This document shows positions 41,795 through 50,457 of a DNA stretch of 64,000 nt, piece after piece (within the stretch, counting starts at the first letter, position 1; every line of letters begins with the position of its first letter). This stretch comes from a virus. Where the stretch lies: positions 52,457-116,456 of IMG/VR virus record IMGVR_UViG_3300028581_002181, one strand, 5' to 3'. The translations under genes were made by a program, and so were the position numbers. The notes beneath the pieces are model-generated. The model had not been told where the DNA came from. It saw only the letters and a list, made by a program, of their open reading frames with translations, and did no database searches.

Positions 41795-42604
41795 TTAAGA
41801 TCTGTCTTGTTTGGGACTTTTTCTTTGTTTGAATTTTTTATCAGTGGAACACCAATATCTACCATAGCTTTCATTGGATTCAGCCTGCACATATCCTTTT
41901 TTTTCATAGTCCGGCCAAGACTTTTGTGGAATCTTAATTATTCCTTGTTTGTCGTTAGGATTAATCACCATGATCAATTCATTATCACTGTTGTAATCTT
42001 TAACAGGTTGAACAATTTTTTTTGCAATTTTATCTTTGAAACTTAAATTCTCTTTTTTGTAACCTGCGGGCATGAACTTGGCATATCTGTCTTGCATGTT
42101 TTTCACTGTGTTTAAATCTCTGCCTGAATCCAAACTCAATCTAGCCACTTCGATGTCTTGTTTGATATTCTGTATCAACTGGGCATCACCTTTTTGATTG
42201 GCCATATCCAACGCTTTGTTCATGGCTTGTATCACTGGCACATTATTATTGATAGCATTATTAATGGAACCTATGCCTGCCACACTGCCCACAATAATTC
42301 CAGCCACAGCCATTTTTTGTAACCAATCTTTTAATCCTTCGTCTAATTCTGTGCTTTCAAAATGTCGGGAGTAAGGACGACCTTTGGCAAATTCTCTACC
42401 ATAGCTGAACTCCTGTCTCTGTGCTAATTCTTTGGCTGAAAAACCTGGACGTATAACTCCTCCAGCATGTTGTTTGGCAAAATCTTCTCTGTTCTTGAAG
42501 AATGCTCGGATTTCATCTGGGGTCATCATGTCCAACTTGGCTTTGGTCTTGGCCATGCTGCTGGGCAATCTAGAACCTTCTGATATGATGTGTCTTAGCT
42601 TCAT
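41795..42604 (-). CDS. Tagged protein with hydrophobic segment (MKLRHIISE leader)
   Basis: 269 aa. MKLRHIISE-GSRLPSS fits a gp21 cut after E9 before Gly. Residues about 90-120 (WLQKMAVAGIIVGSVAGIGSINNAI) form one hydrophobic helix, followed by helices with a repeated Asn/Gln pattern. C-terminus LIMVINPNDKQGIIKIPQKSWP then YGRYWCSTDKKF is beta-like. Could be an injected membrane-active internal protein, which is speculative. Confidence 0.6.
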   Translation of the reverse strand: MKLRHIISEGSRLPSSMAKTKAKLDMMTPDEIRAFFKNREDFAKQHAGGVIRPGFSAKELAQRQEFSYGREFAKGRPYSRHFESTELDEGLKDWLQKMAVAGIIVGSVAGIGSINNAINNNVPVIQAMNKALDMANQKGDAQLIQNIKQDIEVARLSLDSGRDLNTVKNMQDRYAKFMPAGYKKENLSFKDKIAKKIVQPVKDYNSDNELIMVINPNDKQGIIKIPQKSWPDYEKKGYVQAESNESYGRYWCSTDKKFKQRKSPKQDRS

Positions 42605-42819
42605 TTCTTTCTTCCTCTGAATTTATTCTGCAATGACCCAGTCATGTAAGGCAGACTGAACCACAATTTGAACCAATCTGGATCGCCTGGTTTTAGGCCT
42701 AATTCTTTTTCTTTGTCCTTCAAAGCCTGTGCTGTGTGACTGATATTTTCCACAGACGGCATAGTATTGCTGTAAGTGTCTATGCCTGCCAGTTTTTTCA
42801 ATTTATCAATCTCGTTCAT
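42601..42819 (-). CDS. Small phage protein with LKKLAGI leader
   Basis: 72 aa. Begins MNEIDKLKKLAGIDTY, a second leader type (E-I/L-x-x-L/M-x-x-LAGI) that recurs at the start of many marine T4-like phage proteins. Body LGLKPGDPDWFKLWFSLPYM is conserved; C-terminal basic FRGRKK. CATAAATA lies 4 nt before the ATG, with no Shine-Dalgarno. 4 nt overlap with the 269 aa gene. Confidence 0.6.
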   Translation of the reverse strand: MNEIDKLKKLAGIDTYSNTMPSVENISHTAQALKDKEKELGLKPGDPDWFKLWFSLPYMTGSLQNKFRGRKK

Positions 42820-42823
42820 ATGA

Positions 42824-42831
42824 TATTTATG
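42824..42831 (-). promoter_or_regulatory. Late promoter octamer CATAAATA, 4 nt before ATG
   Basis: Its TAA is the stop of the nucleotidyltransferase gene. Predicted transcript start falls on or just inside the ATG of the 72 aa gene. Confidence 0.5.
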
Positions 42832-43393
42832 CTGGTTGTTTTAAATTTTGACGTATTTTTTGATATATCTCTGTGGCTGTTTTTTCATCTGCAGGAATAG
42901 TGGTTAAAAAACTACGTTTAGCACCTTGCACAGCATACTCTCTAGCTCTGCTGGCACTCACACCTGCTGCGCCTTCTGCATCTGGATCTCTCATTCCAGC
43001 ATTCACTGTTCTTATGCTGTTGAATTGGTAGTCTTTGCCATTGTATTTGTTCAGTAATTCATCAAATTGTTGCACTCTGTCTGATCCCGCCACATATATG
43101 ATGTCTTGATAGCCCATGCTTTCTAATTTTTTCATTGCATCAATAATGGTCTTTACTCCAGCATCTCCCACTGTGACTGTGGGGAACATTTTTTGAGCAT
43201 ACAGTACTTTGTCCGCAAAACTGAGAGGATTTGATTTGGCATCTTGAGTGTGTGTTAAAAATAAAAAGTGATCGCCTGGTTGAGCAGAGATGGCGTCTAT
43301 TAATTTTTTATGACCAGTGGTGGGTGGATTCATTCTGCCGTAAGCAAATGCGGCAATTTTAGGCGCTGGCTGACTTATTTCTACGAGTCTCAT
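42827..43393 (-). CDS. HxGH-type nucleotidyltransferase
   Basis: 188 aa. Leader MRLVEISQPAPK, then AAFAYGRMNPPTTGHKKLIDAI, which is the nucleotidyltransferase T/HxGH motif (here TTGH), and GVSASRAREYAVQG, the ISSTxxR-like phosphate motif. Closest in form to NMN adenylyltransferase/pantetheine-type or cytidylyltransferase-like enzymes. Would join a nucleotide to NMN, a phosphosugar or similar. Overlaps its upstream gene by 4 nt. Confidence 0.8.
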   Translation of the reverse strand: MRLVEISQPAPKIAAFAYGRMNPPTTGHKKLIDAISAQPGDHFLFLTHTQDAKSNPLSFADKVLYAQKMFPTVTVGDAGVKTIIDAMKKLESMGYQDIIYVAGSDRVQQFDELLNKYNGKDYQFNSIRTVNAGMRDPDAEGAAGVSASRAREYAVQGAKRSFLTTIPADEKTATEIYQKIRQNLKQPA

Positions 43394-43722
43394 TGTGCAT
43401 TCTTCACTGGATGTTTGGACAGTCCTTGCACGATCTTGTTGGTGAGGGTCACTCTGTCCTCTGAATTAATGATCTTTTCTGACTTGCCGTTGATTTTAAA
43501 TTTTTCAAAGTATTCGTTGATTGCTTTATCCACACATCCACCCCAAGTTTCCATTGGATTTTTTTCCATCATTTCTTTTTGATTGTCACTGTATCGTTTG
43601 GCCACTGGAAAGAAATTTTTTCTAAAAAACTCACTGTCGTTCAGCATGTACTGATAGATATCTTCTAAAATATCATATCCAATATTATCTCTGGTTATGG
43701 CTGTGAATTCTTTGGCTTTCAT
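43390..43722 (-). CDS. Small helical protein, MKAKEF leader
   Basis: 110 aa. MKAKEFTAITRDN resembles the cluster leader. Mostly helical and charged (YDILEDIYQYMLNDSEFFRKNFF), with DKAINEYFEKFKIN. No domain recognised. 2 nt gap to the 70 aa gene upstream. Confidence 0.55.
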   Translation of the reverse strand: MKAKEFTAITRDNIGYDILEDIYQYMLNDSEFFRKNFFPVAKRYSDNQKEMMEKNPMETWGGCVDKAINEYFEKFKINGKSEKIINSEDRVTLTNKIVQGLSKHPVKNAQ

Positions 43723-43724
43723 TG

Positions 43725-43937
43725 CTATCTTTCCTGTGCTGGTTCAATTGTTGGTTGTGTCTTCAACCATGCTTGACGATCTTTTTCTGCTTCTTCTTCG
43801 GAAATATATGGATCTTTGCCATCATAGATGTCCTGTAACTTTTGTCCTATCCAATCGAACACTTCTTGATCTTCTTTGGACACAGTTTTTCTATGCGTTT
43901 TATAATCTGTGGCTTTTACCATTTGCGACAACTCCAA
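43725..43937 (-). CDS. Small helical protein
   Basis: 70 aa. MELSQMVKATDYKTHRKT then a helix DQEVFDWIGQKLQDIYDGKD and EEEAEKDRQAWLK. Acidic C-terminal half. Overlaps the C-terminus of the 195 aa gene by 22 nt in another frame. Function unknown. Confidence 0.5.
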   Translation of the reverse strand: MELSQMVKATDYKTHRKTVSKEDQEVFDWIGQKLQDIYDGKDPYISEEEAEKDRQAWLKTQPTIEPAQER

Positions 43938-44503
43938 TATCTTGCTTTGGTTCTTGGACCTGGATTAGCACAATTGTGTCTGGCTCTAAAACTTCTGCGT
44001 CTGGCTGGATTGGATTTTTTAATCCTCATATTAGGATCACCAAAATTCACTTTTACTATGTTGCCAGTGGGTTTACGCACATACACTTTGAATTTTTTCA
44101 CATCACCTCTCATGGGTTTGCCCAAAGGCACTTTGCGTCCTCTGTATTCTGCTTCATCCAATGCATCATCTTCGTTGAACCACATCACATCATATGCACT
44201 GTGAAAGTCATCACCTTCATAGGTCTCTTCATCCAAGTTGTCGTCTGTGCTGACTTCAATATCAAATTCTTCCAAACCCATTTCTTTCAACTGTTCATTG
44301 AGGCTTTCGGCCAATTCATCAGATTCTGTTTCATCCAATGCTCTGTGCAGTTCCACACGCAGCACTTGATTGCCTTGTTCATCCTCAAATATATGATAGT
44401 TGGTCTGATCTTCAAACAGTCCTATGGCGCTTTCGCTCAATGCCACATCCACCAAGGATTCTGCATTAATATTCTTACCTATGATACTAAAAAAATGTTG
44501 CAT
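43916..44503 (-). CDS. Conserved phage protein with RRRSFRARHNC module
   Basis: 195 aa. N-terminal half is acidic (SDELAESLNEQLKEMGLEEF, DDNLDEETYEGDD). The last 60 residues, VKVNFGDPNMRIKKSNPARR then SFRARHNCANPGPRTKARYW, are a basic, strongly conserved phage module ending SCRKW. Such a module also appears as an isolated tail in other phage proteins. Role unknown; two Cys could bind a metal. Confidence 0.65.
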   Translation of the reverse strand: MQHFFSIIGKNINAESLVDVALSESAIGLFEDQTNYHIFEDEQGNQVLRVELHRALDETESDELAESLNEQLKEMGLEEFDIEVSTDDNLDEETYEGDDFHSAYDVMWFNEDDALDEAEYRGRKVPLGKPMRGDVKKFKVYVRKPTGNIVKVNFGDPNMRIKKSNPARRRSFRARHNCANPGPRTKARYWSCRKW

Positions 44504-44504
44504 A

Positions 44505-44867
44505 TTAGTGATTAAGTTTGATTGAATTTACAGTGCCTTCAGTGTAAACCACTTTGGCTCGCACCCACACAAAATTACCAGTAAAATTGTAGAAAAAACT
44601 GCCTGTGCTGTTCACATGCACTGCAGTGGGAGCAGTGTGCGTGGTACCAGTCACATCAAACCAGTCTGTGGCAGTGGGTGCAGTGGCCAGTGTGGCCTGC
44701 ATCAGTATGCTGCCTTCAAAACCTGACACTGTGATCTGTATGGTGTGAAAACCGTCACTGCGACCATAATATCCATCACCTTTGAATTGCTGTCCCAATA
44801 CCGTTTCCGTGGTGCTGTCATTGGGATGATCCGTGGCTGATAATATTGTTTCGCTTGCTGCTGGCAT
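44505..44867 (-). CDS. Beta-rich structural protein
   Basis: 120 aa. Ser/Thr-rich with alternating strands: HTIQITVSGFEGSILMQATL, FDVTGTTHTAPTAVHV and GNFVWVRAKVVY. Resembles a small jelly-roll carbohydrate- or head-decoration-type fold. An ACTAAATA octamer lies 5 nt before the ATG; AAGGA sits upstream of the octamer, too far for normal use. Probably a virion protein. Confidence 0.6.
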   Translation of the reverse strand: MPAASETILSATDHPNDSTTETVLGQQFKGDGYYGRSDGFHTIQITVSGFEGSILMQATLATAPTATDWFDVTGTTHTAPTAVHVNSTGSFFYNFTGNFVWVRAKVVYTEGTVNSIKLNH

Positions 44868-44872
44868 GTGTA

Positions 44873-44880
44873 TATTTAGT
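44873..44880 (-). promoter_or_regulatory. Late promoter octamer ACTAAATA, 5 nt before ATG
   Basis: Contains CTAAATA, the form reported for T4-like cyanophage late promoters. Ends 5 nt before the 120 aa gene. Confidence 0.5.
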
Positions 44881-44887
44881 CCTTGTG

Positions 44888-47134
44888 TTATGCTGTGTGA
44901 GTGCTCAAAGACTCCGAGGATTCCAACACTATCTTACTGTCTTTGGCATTGATGGTCACTTTGCCACCGTTTTTAAGTTTGCCAAACAACAGTTCTTTGG
45001 CCATGGGAGTTTTGATCTCTTGATCTATTAATCTCTGCATGGGTCTTGCTCCCATTTTGGGATCAAAGCCTTTGTCCACTAGATAATCTATGGCTTCATC
45101 AGTCACAGTGACTTGTATTTTTTTCTCCACTAGATATGTTTTCAAATCAGTGAGGAATTTGCCCACAATTTTTATCATGGTGGGTTTGCTTAATTTTTTA
45201 AATGTGATCACTCCATCCAACCTGTTTCTAAATTCTGGAGTAAAAAACTTCCTAAATGCTGTGTCGGAATATCCCTCATCCATGGGATCTCCAAAACCTA
45301 TGCTGCCTTTTTCTGACTGTTCTGCTCCCAAATTGGTGGTCAATATCAGTGTTAAATTTTTACAATCTGCCACTTTGCCATTGCTGCCGCTCACTGTGCC
45401 TTCATCCATGATCTGCAACAGTATTTGACTCACATCAGGATGTGCTTTTTCTATCTCATCCAACAACAACACACAGTTGGGAGATTCCTGTATTTTAGTA
45501 ATTAATAATCCGGCATTTTCTTCGTAGCCCACATAACCCGGAGGTGATCCTATCAGTTTGCTGATGCTGTGTTTTTCTTGATATTCACTCATGTCAAATC
45601 TAACCATCTTCACACCAAGATGCTTGCTCAACTGTTTGGCAGTTTCTGTTTTACCACAACCAGTCGGTCCCATGAATATGAAAGATCCTATGGGTTTGTT
45701 CTCACGTTTTAATCCTGCCTGTGCAATCAGTACCTTGTCCACAATGTTGGTGATAGCCTCATCCTGATCATACACTTCTGCTTTCATGTTCTTCTCCAAA
45801 CTGGCTAGATTGCTGGATTCTCTCTGCTGTATGGTCTCCACTGGTATGGTGATGATCTTGCTGAGTTCGTATTCTATCTCCGCAGAGTCTATGATGCGTG
45901 TGTCTTTGGGAGCAATGTTGAATCTGCTGCCTGCTAAATCTATTAGATCAATGGCCTTGTCAGGCAATTTTTTATCTGTTTGATATTTGCAACTCAGCTT
46001 CACTGCTGTTTCAATGGCAGCATCAGTGATCTGTGCGCGGTGATAATTTTCATAGTATTTCTTCAGACCTTTAAGGATGTCTATGGTCACTGCTTGTGTG
46101 GGTTCATCCACAGTGATTCTTTGGAATCTACGCATGAGAGCACGATCTTTTTCAAAGTATTTTCTGTATTCTTCCCAAGTGGTACTGGCCACCACTTTTA
46201 GTGTGCCTTTGGTCAGCACTGGTTTTAATAGATTGGCCAAGTCATTGGATCCTTTGTCTCCACCACCTGCTCCTGCTCCACTGATGTTGTGTGCTTCATC
46301 TATGAACACAATGGTTTTGCCTTTTTTCTTCAAGGCTTGTAGTACCATTTTGAATCGCTCTTCAAAGTCTCCTCTGTATTTGCTGCCCGCCAACATGGCA
46401 CCTATGTCCAAGTTGTACACTTGATATTCTTTTAAAAATTCTGGCACTTTGTTGGTCACAATGTTCAATGCCAATCCTTCTGCTATGGCAGTTTTACCCA
46501 CTCCTGGGTCACCCACTAGGATCACATTGTTCTTCATTCTTCTTCCCAAAGCCAATGCAATTTGATCCAACTCAGCGTGACGACCTATCACTGGATCTAT
46601 CTTGTCTTTTTTAGCTTCAGCATTTAAATTAGTGGTGTAAAGATTCAATGCTCTCTGTGTGACCGATGCATTTTCTTCCACTCCAAAGTCTGTTTCCATC
46701 TCAGAGTTTAAAAAATCAGCAAATTTTTCCTTGTCAATGTTGGCTTTGGCCACAAAGAAATAACTGTGACTTTTCTTTTCACTCATCATGCTCAAAAACA
46801 CATCAGTCAATTCTATCTGTTGACGACCACTGAACAGTGTCTGTGTGAATGCTCTATTGAGTACTCTTTCCACACTCACAGTCTTTTTGGGTTTGTATTT
46901 GGCAGGAGGGCTCACCAACTCTATCTCTTTGAGTCTTTCTTTGAGATATGTTTCAAGATTTTTCTTCAATGTTTCTGCGTCGGCTCCGAAATCTGTGATG
47001 GTCTTGATGAATTTGTCATAGCACAGCATGGCAAACAGCAGGTGTTCCACTGTGACATATTCATGTTTGAGCTTGGCAGCGTCTTCCACTGCTTTGTCAA
47101 ATATTCTCTGTAGTTCGTCGCTGGGTTCTACCAT
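44888..47134 (-). CDS. clpA: ClpA-type AAA+ unfoldase
   Basis: 748 aa, close to E. coli ClpA (758). Clp N-domain (residues 1-150, EHLLFAML), D1 Walker [14 protein letters not shown] and Walker [10 protein letters not shown]2 Walker [14 protein letters not shown] and [13 protein letters not shown]. No ClpB middle coiled coil. An IGF tripeptide at 612-614 ([10 protein letters not shown]) occupies the position of the ClpP-binding loop IGL/IGF. It should therefore be able to dock on ClpP and feed it substrates; no clpP is seen in this window, so host ClpP is the likely partner. Confidence 0.95.
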   Translation of the reverse strand: MVEPSDELQRIFDKAVEDAAKLKHEYVTVEHLLFAMLCYDKFIKTITDFGADAETLKKNLETYLKERLKEIELVSPPAKYKPKKTVSVERVLNRAFTQTLFSGRQQIELTDVFLSMMSEKKSHSYFFVAKANIDKEKFADFLNSEMETDFGVEENASVTQRALNLYTTNLNAEAKKDKIDPVIGRHAELDQIALALGRRMKNNVILVGDPGVGKTAIAEGLALNIVTNKVPEFLKEYQVYNLDIGAMLAGSKYRGDFEERFKMVLQALKKKGKTIVFIDEAHNISGAGAGGGDKGSNDLANLLKPVLTKGTLKVVASTTWEEYRKYFEKDRALMRRFQRITVDEPTQAVTIDILKGLKKYYENYHRAQITDAAIETAVKLSCKYQTDKKLPDKAIDLIDLAGSRFNIAPKDTRIIDSAEIEYELSKIITIPVETIQQRESSNLASLEKNMKAEVYDQDEAITNIVDKVLIAQAGLKRENKPIGSFIFMGPTGCGKTETAKQLSKHLGVKMVRFDMSEYQEKHSISKLIGSPPGYVGYEENAGLLITKIQESPNCVLLLDEIEKAHPDVSQILLQIMDEGTVSGSNGKVADCKNLTLILTTNLGAEQSEKGSIGFGDPMDEGYSDTAFRKFFTPEFRNRLDGVITFKKLSKPTMIKIVGKFLTDLKTYLVEKKIQVTVTDEAIDYLVDKGFDPKMGARPMQRLIDQEIKTPMAKELLFGKLKNGGKVTINAKDSKIVLESSESLSTHTA

Positions 47135-47135
47135 A

Positions 47136-47630
47136 TTAATTCAATAATTTTTGTTGTTTCTTACGGGCTATCTCCAGTTTCACTTTGCTGACTCTGTCGA
47201 TAAAGTTGATTCCATACAAATGATCAAATTCATGTAAAAAAATTCTAGCATCCATTTCAGTTAATTTAATTATACATTCTTTCTGTTCACTGTCAAGATA
47301 TTTAACCACTATGGTGTGAGGCCTACTGATTTTAAGATACAGTTTTGGAAAACTGAGGCAGCCTTCCTCCAGCAAAACTAAATCCGTGGTGGCTTCCTGT
47401 ATGATTGGATTGATCACAGCAAATGGCTTGGTTTTGCCTTGGATATTCTGAGGTTGCATCACAAATATTTTGGCATCTAATTCCACTTGATTGGCTGCCA
47501 GTCCTATGCCTTTTTCCACAATCATGGTGTGAATCATGTCCTGTTCGATTTTAACAGCATCCATATTACTGAAATCGAAATCTTTCACTGTGCGATCCAA
47601 CCATGGGTTGGGGTGTTTAATCAAGTTCAT
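47136..47630 (-). CDS. def: Peptide deformylase
   Basis: 164 aa. All three motifs intact: GIGLAANQ (41-48), EGCLSFP (89-95), HEFDHLYG (133-140) with metal ligands Cys91, His133 and His137. Removes formyl from nascent proteins. Marine phage deformylases usually lack the C-terminal helix; this one keeps a short one (VKLEIARKKQQKLLN). Overlaps the DnaJ gene by 14 nt and ends 1 nt before ClpA, so the three are one operon. Confidence 0.95.
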   Translation of the reverse strand: MNLIKHPNPWLDRTVKDFDFSNMDAVKIEQDMIHTMIVEKGIGLAANQVELDAKIFVMQPQNIQGKTKPFAVINPIIQEATTDLVLLEEGCLSFPKLYLKISRPHTIVVKYLDSEQKECIIKLTEMDARIFLHEFDHLYGINFIDRVSKVKLEIARKKQQKLLN

Positions 47631-48468
47631 CTCGTAAATTTTTTATTTTTTGCAATAGTGCAGCATCTTCCACTCTGGGAGTGTCTGACACCACAGTGAT
47701 GTATAGATTACCGCGCTGACGAGCATTGTGTACATGAGGTAAACCTTCACCAGTGATATTGAACACAGTGCCGTGCTGTGTGCCTTTGGGTATGCTGACT
47801 GAAAGATTTTTGCCTGACAGAGTGCGTATTTCTTTCTTAGTGCCCAAGATTAGATCAAACACATTCACCTTAATTTTGCTGTGCAAATGTATGCCATCTC
47901 GTTCCCAGGTTTTGTGTCTTAAAATCTTAATTCTCACAATGAGATCACCGCGTGGAGCATTGCTGATAGAGTCACTGCCTAATCCAGCAAATCTGATCAT
48001 GTTGTTGTGTTCCACTCCAGGCGGAATATCTATGTTCACACTTTCCTGTCGACCATTGGGTAATCTGTAGCTGGCAATGAGAGATTTGCCATTATGAACA
48101 TCTTCCAACTCCAGTGTGGCTTCTATATTGATGTCCTGATTGCGAGGATTGGATCTGAATGTGCTGGCTCTTTGAAATGGTCCTCCACCACCTCCAAAGA
48201 AATTGTTGAATATGTCATTGATGTCACCATTAAAATTATAAGTGAAATTGTCACCCCCTTGACGATGCATGTCGGTGGTGCCATATCTATCATAGGCAGC
48301 CTTTTTTTGAGGATCTTTCAGTATGTCGTATGCTTCGTTTAATTCTTTGAATTTGTTTTCATCACCACCTCTGTCAGGATGATGTTTCATGGCCTTGCTC
48401 TTGTAGGCTTTTTTCAAATCGTTTTCATTGGTATTGCGATCAACACCTAAAACTTTGTAAGGATCCAT
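47617..48468 (-). CDS. DnaJ-like co-chaperone (CbpA type)
   Basis: 283 aa. J domain 1-65 with KHHPDRGG (HPD), then a Gly/Phe region (FNNFFGGGGGPF) and two C-terminal beta domains (SYRLPNGRQESVNIDIPPGV; GTQHGTVFNITGEGLP). No zinc-finger Cys repeats, so type II like CbpA. Stimulates host DnaK ATPase. First gene of the operon with deformylase and ClpA; strong sigma70 promoter upstream. Confidence 0.92.
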   Translation of the reverse strand: MDPYKVLGVDRNTNENDLKKAYKSKAMKHHPDRGGDENKFKELNEAYDILKDPQKKAAYDRYGTTDMHRQGGDNFTYNFNGDINDIFNNFFGGGGGPFQRASTFRSNPRNQDINIEATLELEDVHNGKSLIASYRLPNGRQESVNIDIPPGVEHNNMIRFAGLGSDSISNAPRGDLIVRIKILRHKTWERDGIHLHSKIKVNVFDLILGTKKEIRTLSGKNLSVSIPKGTQHGTVFNITGEGLPHVHNARQRGNLYITVVSDTPRVEDAALLQKIKNLRDELD

Positions 48469-48473
48469 ATGTT

Positions 48474-48503
48474 ATAATATAGTGGTTTTCTGTCAAAAGT
48501 CAA
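48474..48503 (-). promoter_or_regulatory. Sigma70 promoter TTGACT-N18-TATTAT
   Basis: -35 TTGACT at 48498-48503, 18 bp spacer, -10 TATTAT at 48474-48479, very close to the DnaJ ATG at 48468. A second TTGACA (48491-48496) lies between. Short leader, no clear ribosome site. Confidence 0.6.
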
Positions 48504-48515
48504 GTGATAGAAATT

Positions 48516-48932
48516 TTATTTTTCTTTAAGGATGTATTTGATAGGATATTCGGCTTTGACTTTGACTCTTTTTTTGCTGTCACTGTCTTCGTACTGTATC
48601 ATATTGGGTGCCAATTCCACAAAATCATCCACCTGTACCATATTTTGAACTCCATCGTGCCAGTAGGTCAGCTCAGCTGGAACTTTTCTAAATATAGCAG
48701 CAATACTGTCATACAGCCAATAGATGAATTTCCAAGTGATTAATACAATCTTCTTTGCTATCTGATAGGCATATTTGATGGCTGTGATTATTAACTTCAC
48801 TGCGTGAGTGATCTTGGCAAACACCATGGCTGAATGTTGAGCAGAGTTAGAAAAAAAAGTTTTACTTTTTATCGCTGCTGTTTGGAGCCACTGAGTCGTT
48901 TGTGCTGCTATCTTTTTTAGTTGTTCCTTCAT
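48516..48932 (-). CDS. Membrane-associated small protein
   Basis: 138 aa. Amphipathic N-terminus (LKKIAAQTTQWLQTAAI), one or two hydrophobic helices (KLIITAIKYAYQIAKKIVLI, FIYWLYDSIAAIF) and a soluble beta tail (VQVDDFVELAPNMIQYED). The start overlaps the lipoprotein gene by 71 nt in another frame, which is unusual; Met at 36 (MVFAKI) is an alternative. Function unknown; position beside the spanin-like genes hints at lysis or membrane action. Confidence 0.5.
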   Translation of the reverse strand: MKEQLKKIAAQTTQWLQTAAIKSKTFFSNSAQHSAMVFAKITHAVKLIITAIKYAYQIAKKIVLITWKFIYWLYDSIAAIFRKVPAELTYWHDGVQNMVQVDDFVELAPNMIQYEDSDSKKRVKVKAEYPIKYILKEK

Positions 48933-49266
48933 AATATTCTTTGTAACGATCCAATATGTCTTGGGTCTGTTTTAATGTGCTGCGAATTTGTGCAAAATTT
49001 TTGGCCAACAATTCATAGTCTTCATCACTCAGTCCAAACAGCACAGGATCCAATCCTTCTGCCTTCATTTTGGCAAACACTTCTTGAGCATTATTGCTGG
49101 TGATCACAATCCATCTCAGCTTCTCCATCTCTTCCAATGTGGGAGTTTTAAGATTCAATTTCTCTCGGCTTTGTTCTTGTGTGAGCACTTTAATCACCTT
49201 TTCACCCACTAGGCTGCAATTGGTAAGAAATAAACTCAATACTATGCCTAATACAAATTTACTCAT
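48862..49266 (-). CDS. Lipoprotein, possible o-spanin
   Basis: 134 aa. Signal peptide FVLGIVLSLFLTNC with lipobox LTN-C (C17). Mature part is helical (LEEMEKLRWIVITSNNAQEV; LAKNFAQIRSTLKQTQDIL) with a Ser/Thr-rich end. Start overlaps the previous TM protein gene by 8 nt, the arrangement of i-spanin/o-spanin pairs. It is larger than usual Rz1-type lipoproteins, so the spanin role is a proposal. Confidence 0.5.
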   Translation of the reverse strand: MSKFVLGIVLSLFLTNCSLVGEKVIKVLTQEQSREKLNLKTPTLEEMEKLRWIVITSNNAQEVFAKMKAEGLDPVLFGLSDEDYELLAKNFAQIRSTLKQTQDILDRYKEYYEGTTKKDSSTNDSVAPNSSDKK

Positions 49267-49744
49267 TGTATGGTTTATAGTTAGGGTTGGCTATGGCCGG
49301 ACACTCGGAATTGATCTCTGATTTCTTAGTGGCTGTTTTTTCTGCTTCAGTGAGTTTGGCACCACCTGCGATCTCCACACATCTCAATGCTTTGTCTGAT
49401 GCTTTGTTGACAATTCTTTCCATGGCATCAGGTCTTTCAATTGCTGTCTTGCCTAGGTCACGTGTGCCCTTGTTGAATCTTTTATCCAAATCATCGATGT
49501 CCTTTTTCAGGTTGCCCACCAACTTGTTCACTTCTTGATTGGCTTTGAGTATGGCTTCGAAGTCTTTCTTTTGCTGTTCAATAAATTTGGTCTGTGTTTC
49601 CAAGGCTTGTTCCATCTTGACTTGATTGCCTTTGAGTATGGCATTATCGCCTCTCAGTTTCAACACATAGGCACCAGCACCTGCCACGCCCAGCAGCATT
49701 ATGATGGTGAATACCATTTTTACCTGTCCGAATAGTCCAAACAT
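49259..49744 (-). CDS. Rz-like i-spanin candidate
   Basis: 161 aa. N-terminal membrane span (MVFTIIMLLGVAGAGAYVL), then a long coiled coil (ILKGNQVKMEQALETQTKFI, VNKLVGNLKKDIDDLDKRF) and a C-terminal block DKALRCVEIAGGAKL...NSECPAI with two Cys. This is the type II membrane topology of i-spanins, which join inner and outer membrane for lysis with a lipoprotein partner. The overlapping lipoprotein gene supports it. Confidence 0.6.
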   Translation of the reverse strand: MFGLFGQVKMVFTIIMLLGVAGAGAYVLKLRGDNAILKGNQVKMEQALETQTKFIEQQKKDFEAILKANQEVNKLVGNLKKDIDDLDKRFNKGTRDLGKTAIERPDAMERIVNKASDKALRCVEIAGGAKLTEAEKTATKKSEINSECPAIANPNYKPYNE

Positions 49745-49745
49745 A

Positions 49746-50456
49746 TTATTTTTCCAGTATTACGCAGTGACGATTGTTTTCAAGCACATATTTTGTGCCG
49801 TAGATACTTATATTATAGTCGCCTAGATACTTGGTAAGATAGAGCACTTCAGGAAAGCTGTTGGCACTGTAGGATTCTGTGATCTGTTTCAGTTTGTCCA
49901 CAGTAACACCGTGATCCACAAATTTAAAATGCAAAGGTTCAGCATATTTTTTGCTGAATGTGATTGTGTTGTCTTCCATGATCACTTCATCCACATAACT
50001 GTTGGCAAAGAAATTTTTGTAATTTTCCATGGCAGTTTCATTTTTGCGTATGCTGTACTCATTGCCGTCTTTGGGCACAATGGTTTCCAGTGTGGTTTGA
50101 TCTGCAGGCTGACTTCTAAAATTTTTGTAGTATCTAAATTTGAATTCTTTGATGTCAGCCACTTTTTTAATACCATCCAGTATTTCTGTGATCTGTTTGC
50201 TCGCGTGTCTGTTGCGTTCCATTTCCACAAATACTCTGTAATAACCATCTGACTGTTCACCGCTGGTTTTGTCTGCGTCCAGCACAAATTCATAACCTTT
50301 TTCAATAAAGTTAACAAGGTCTTCTGCTGCCTGCATGGGTTTGACTCTGAAACTCAATACCACTATCTTTTCATCTGTGCCCATTTTGGATTGATAGGAA
50401 TCCACTTCAAAAATATGATCCACACAGTATTTTAAATCATGTTTGTTCAATGACAT
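49746..50456 (-). CDS. Conserved T4-like marine phage protein
   Basis: 236 aa, function unknown. Alternating beta and helix (EKIVVLSFRVKPMQAAEDLV, YYRVFVEMERNRHASKQITE) may be a ferredoxin-like fold, followed by KTISF-type strands. NRHCVILEK at the end. 1 nt gap to the i-spanin candidate. Possibly a virion assembly factor. Confidence 0.6.
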   Translation of the reverse strand: MSLNKHDLKYCVDHIFEVDSYQSKMGTDEKIVVLSFRVKPMQAAEDLVNFIEKGYEFVLDADKTSGEQSDGYYRVFVEMERNRHASKQITEILDGIKKVADIKEFKFRYYKNFRSQPADQTTLETIVPKDGNEYSIRKNETAMENYKNFFANSYVDEVIMEDNTITFSKKYAEPLHFKFVDHGVTVDKLKQITESYSANSFPEVLYLTKYLGDYNISIYGTKYVLENNRHCVILEK

Positions 50457-50457
50457 T

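Noticed and set aside
43697-44515. 272 aa plus-strand open frame
   Set aside because: Lies antisense to two minus-strand genes with conserved motifs; its translation is Phe/His-rich without domain character.
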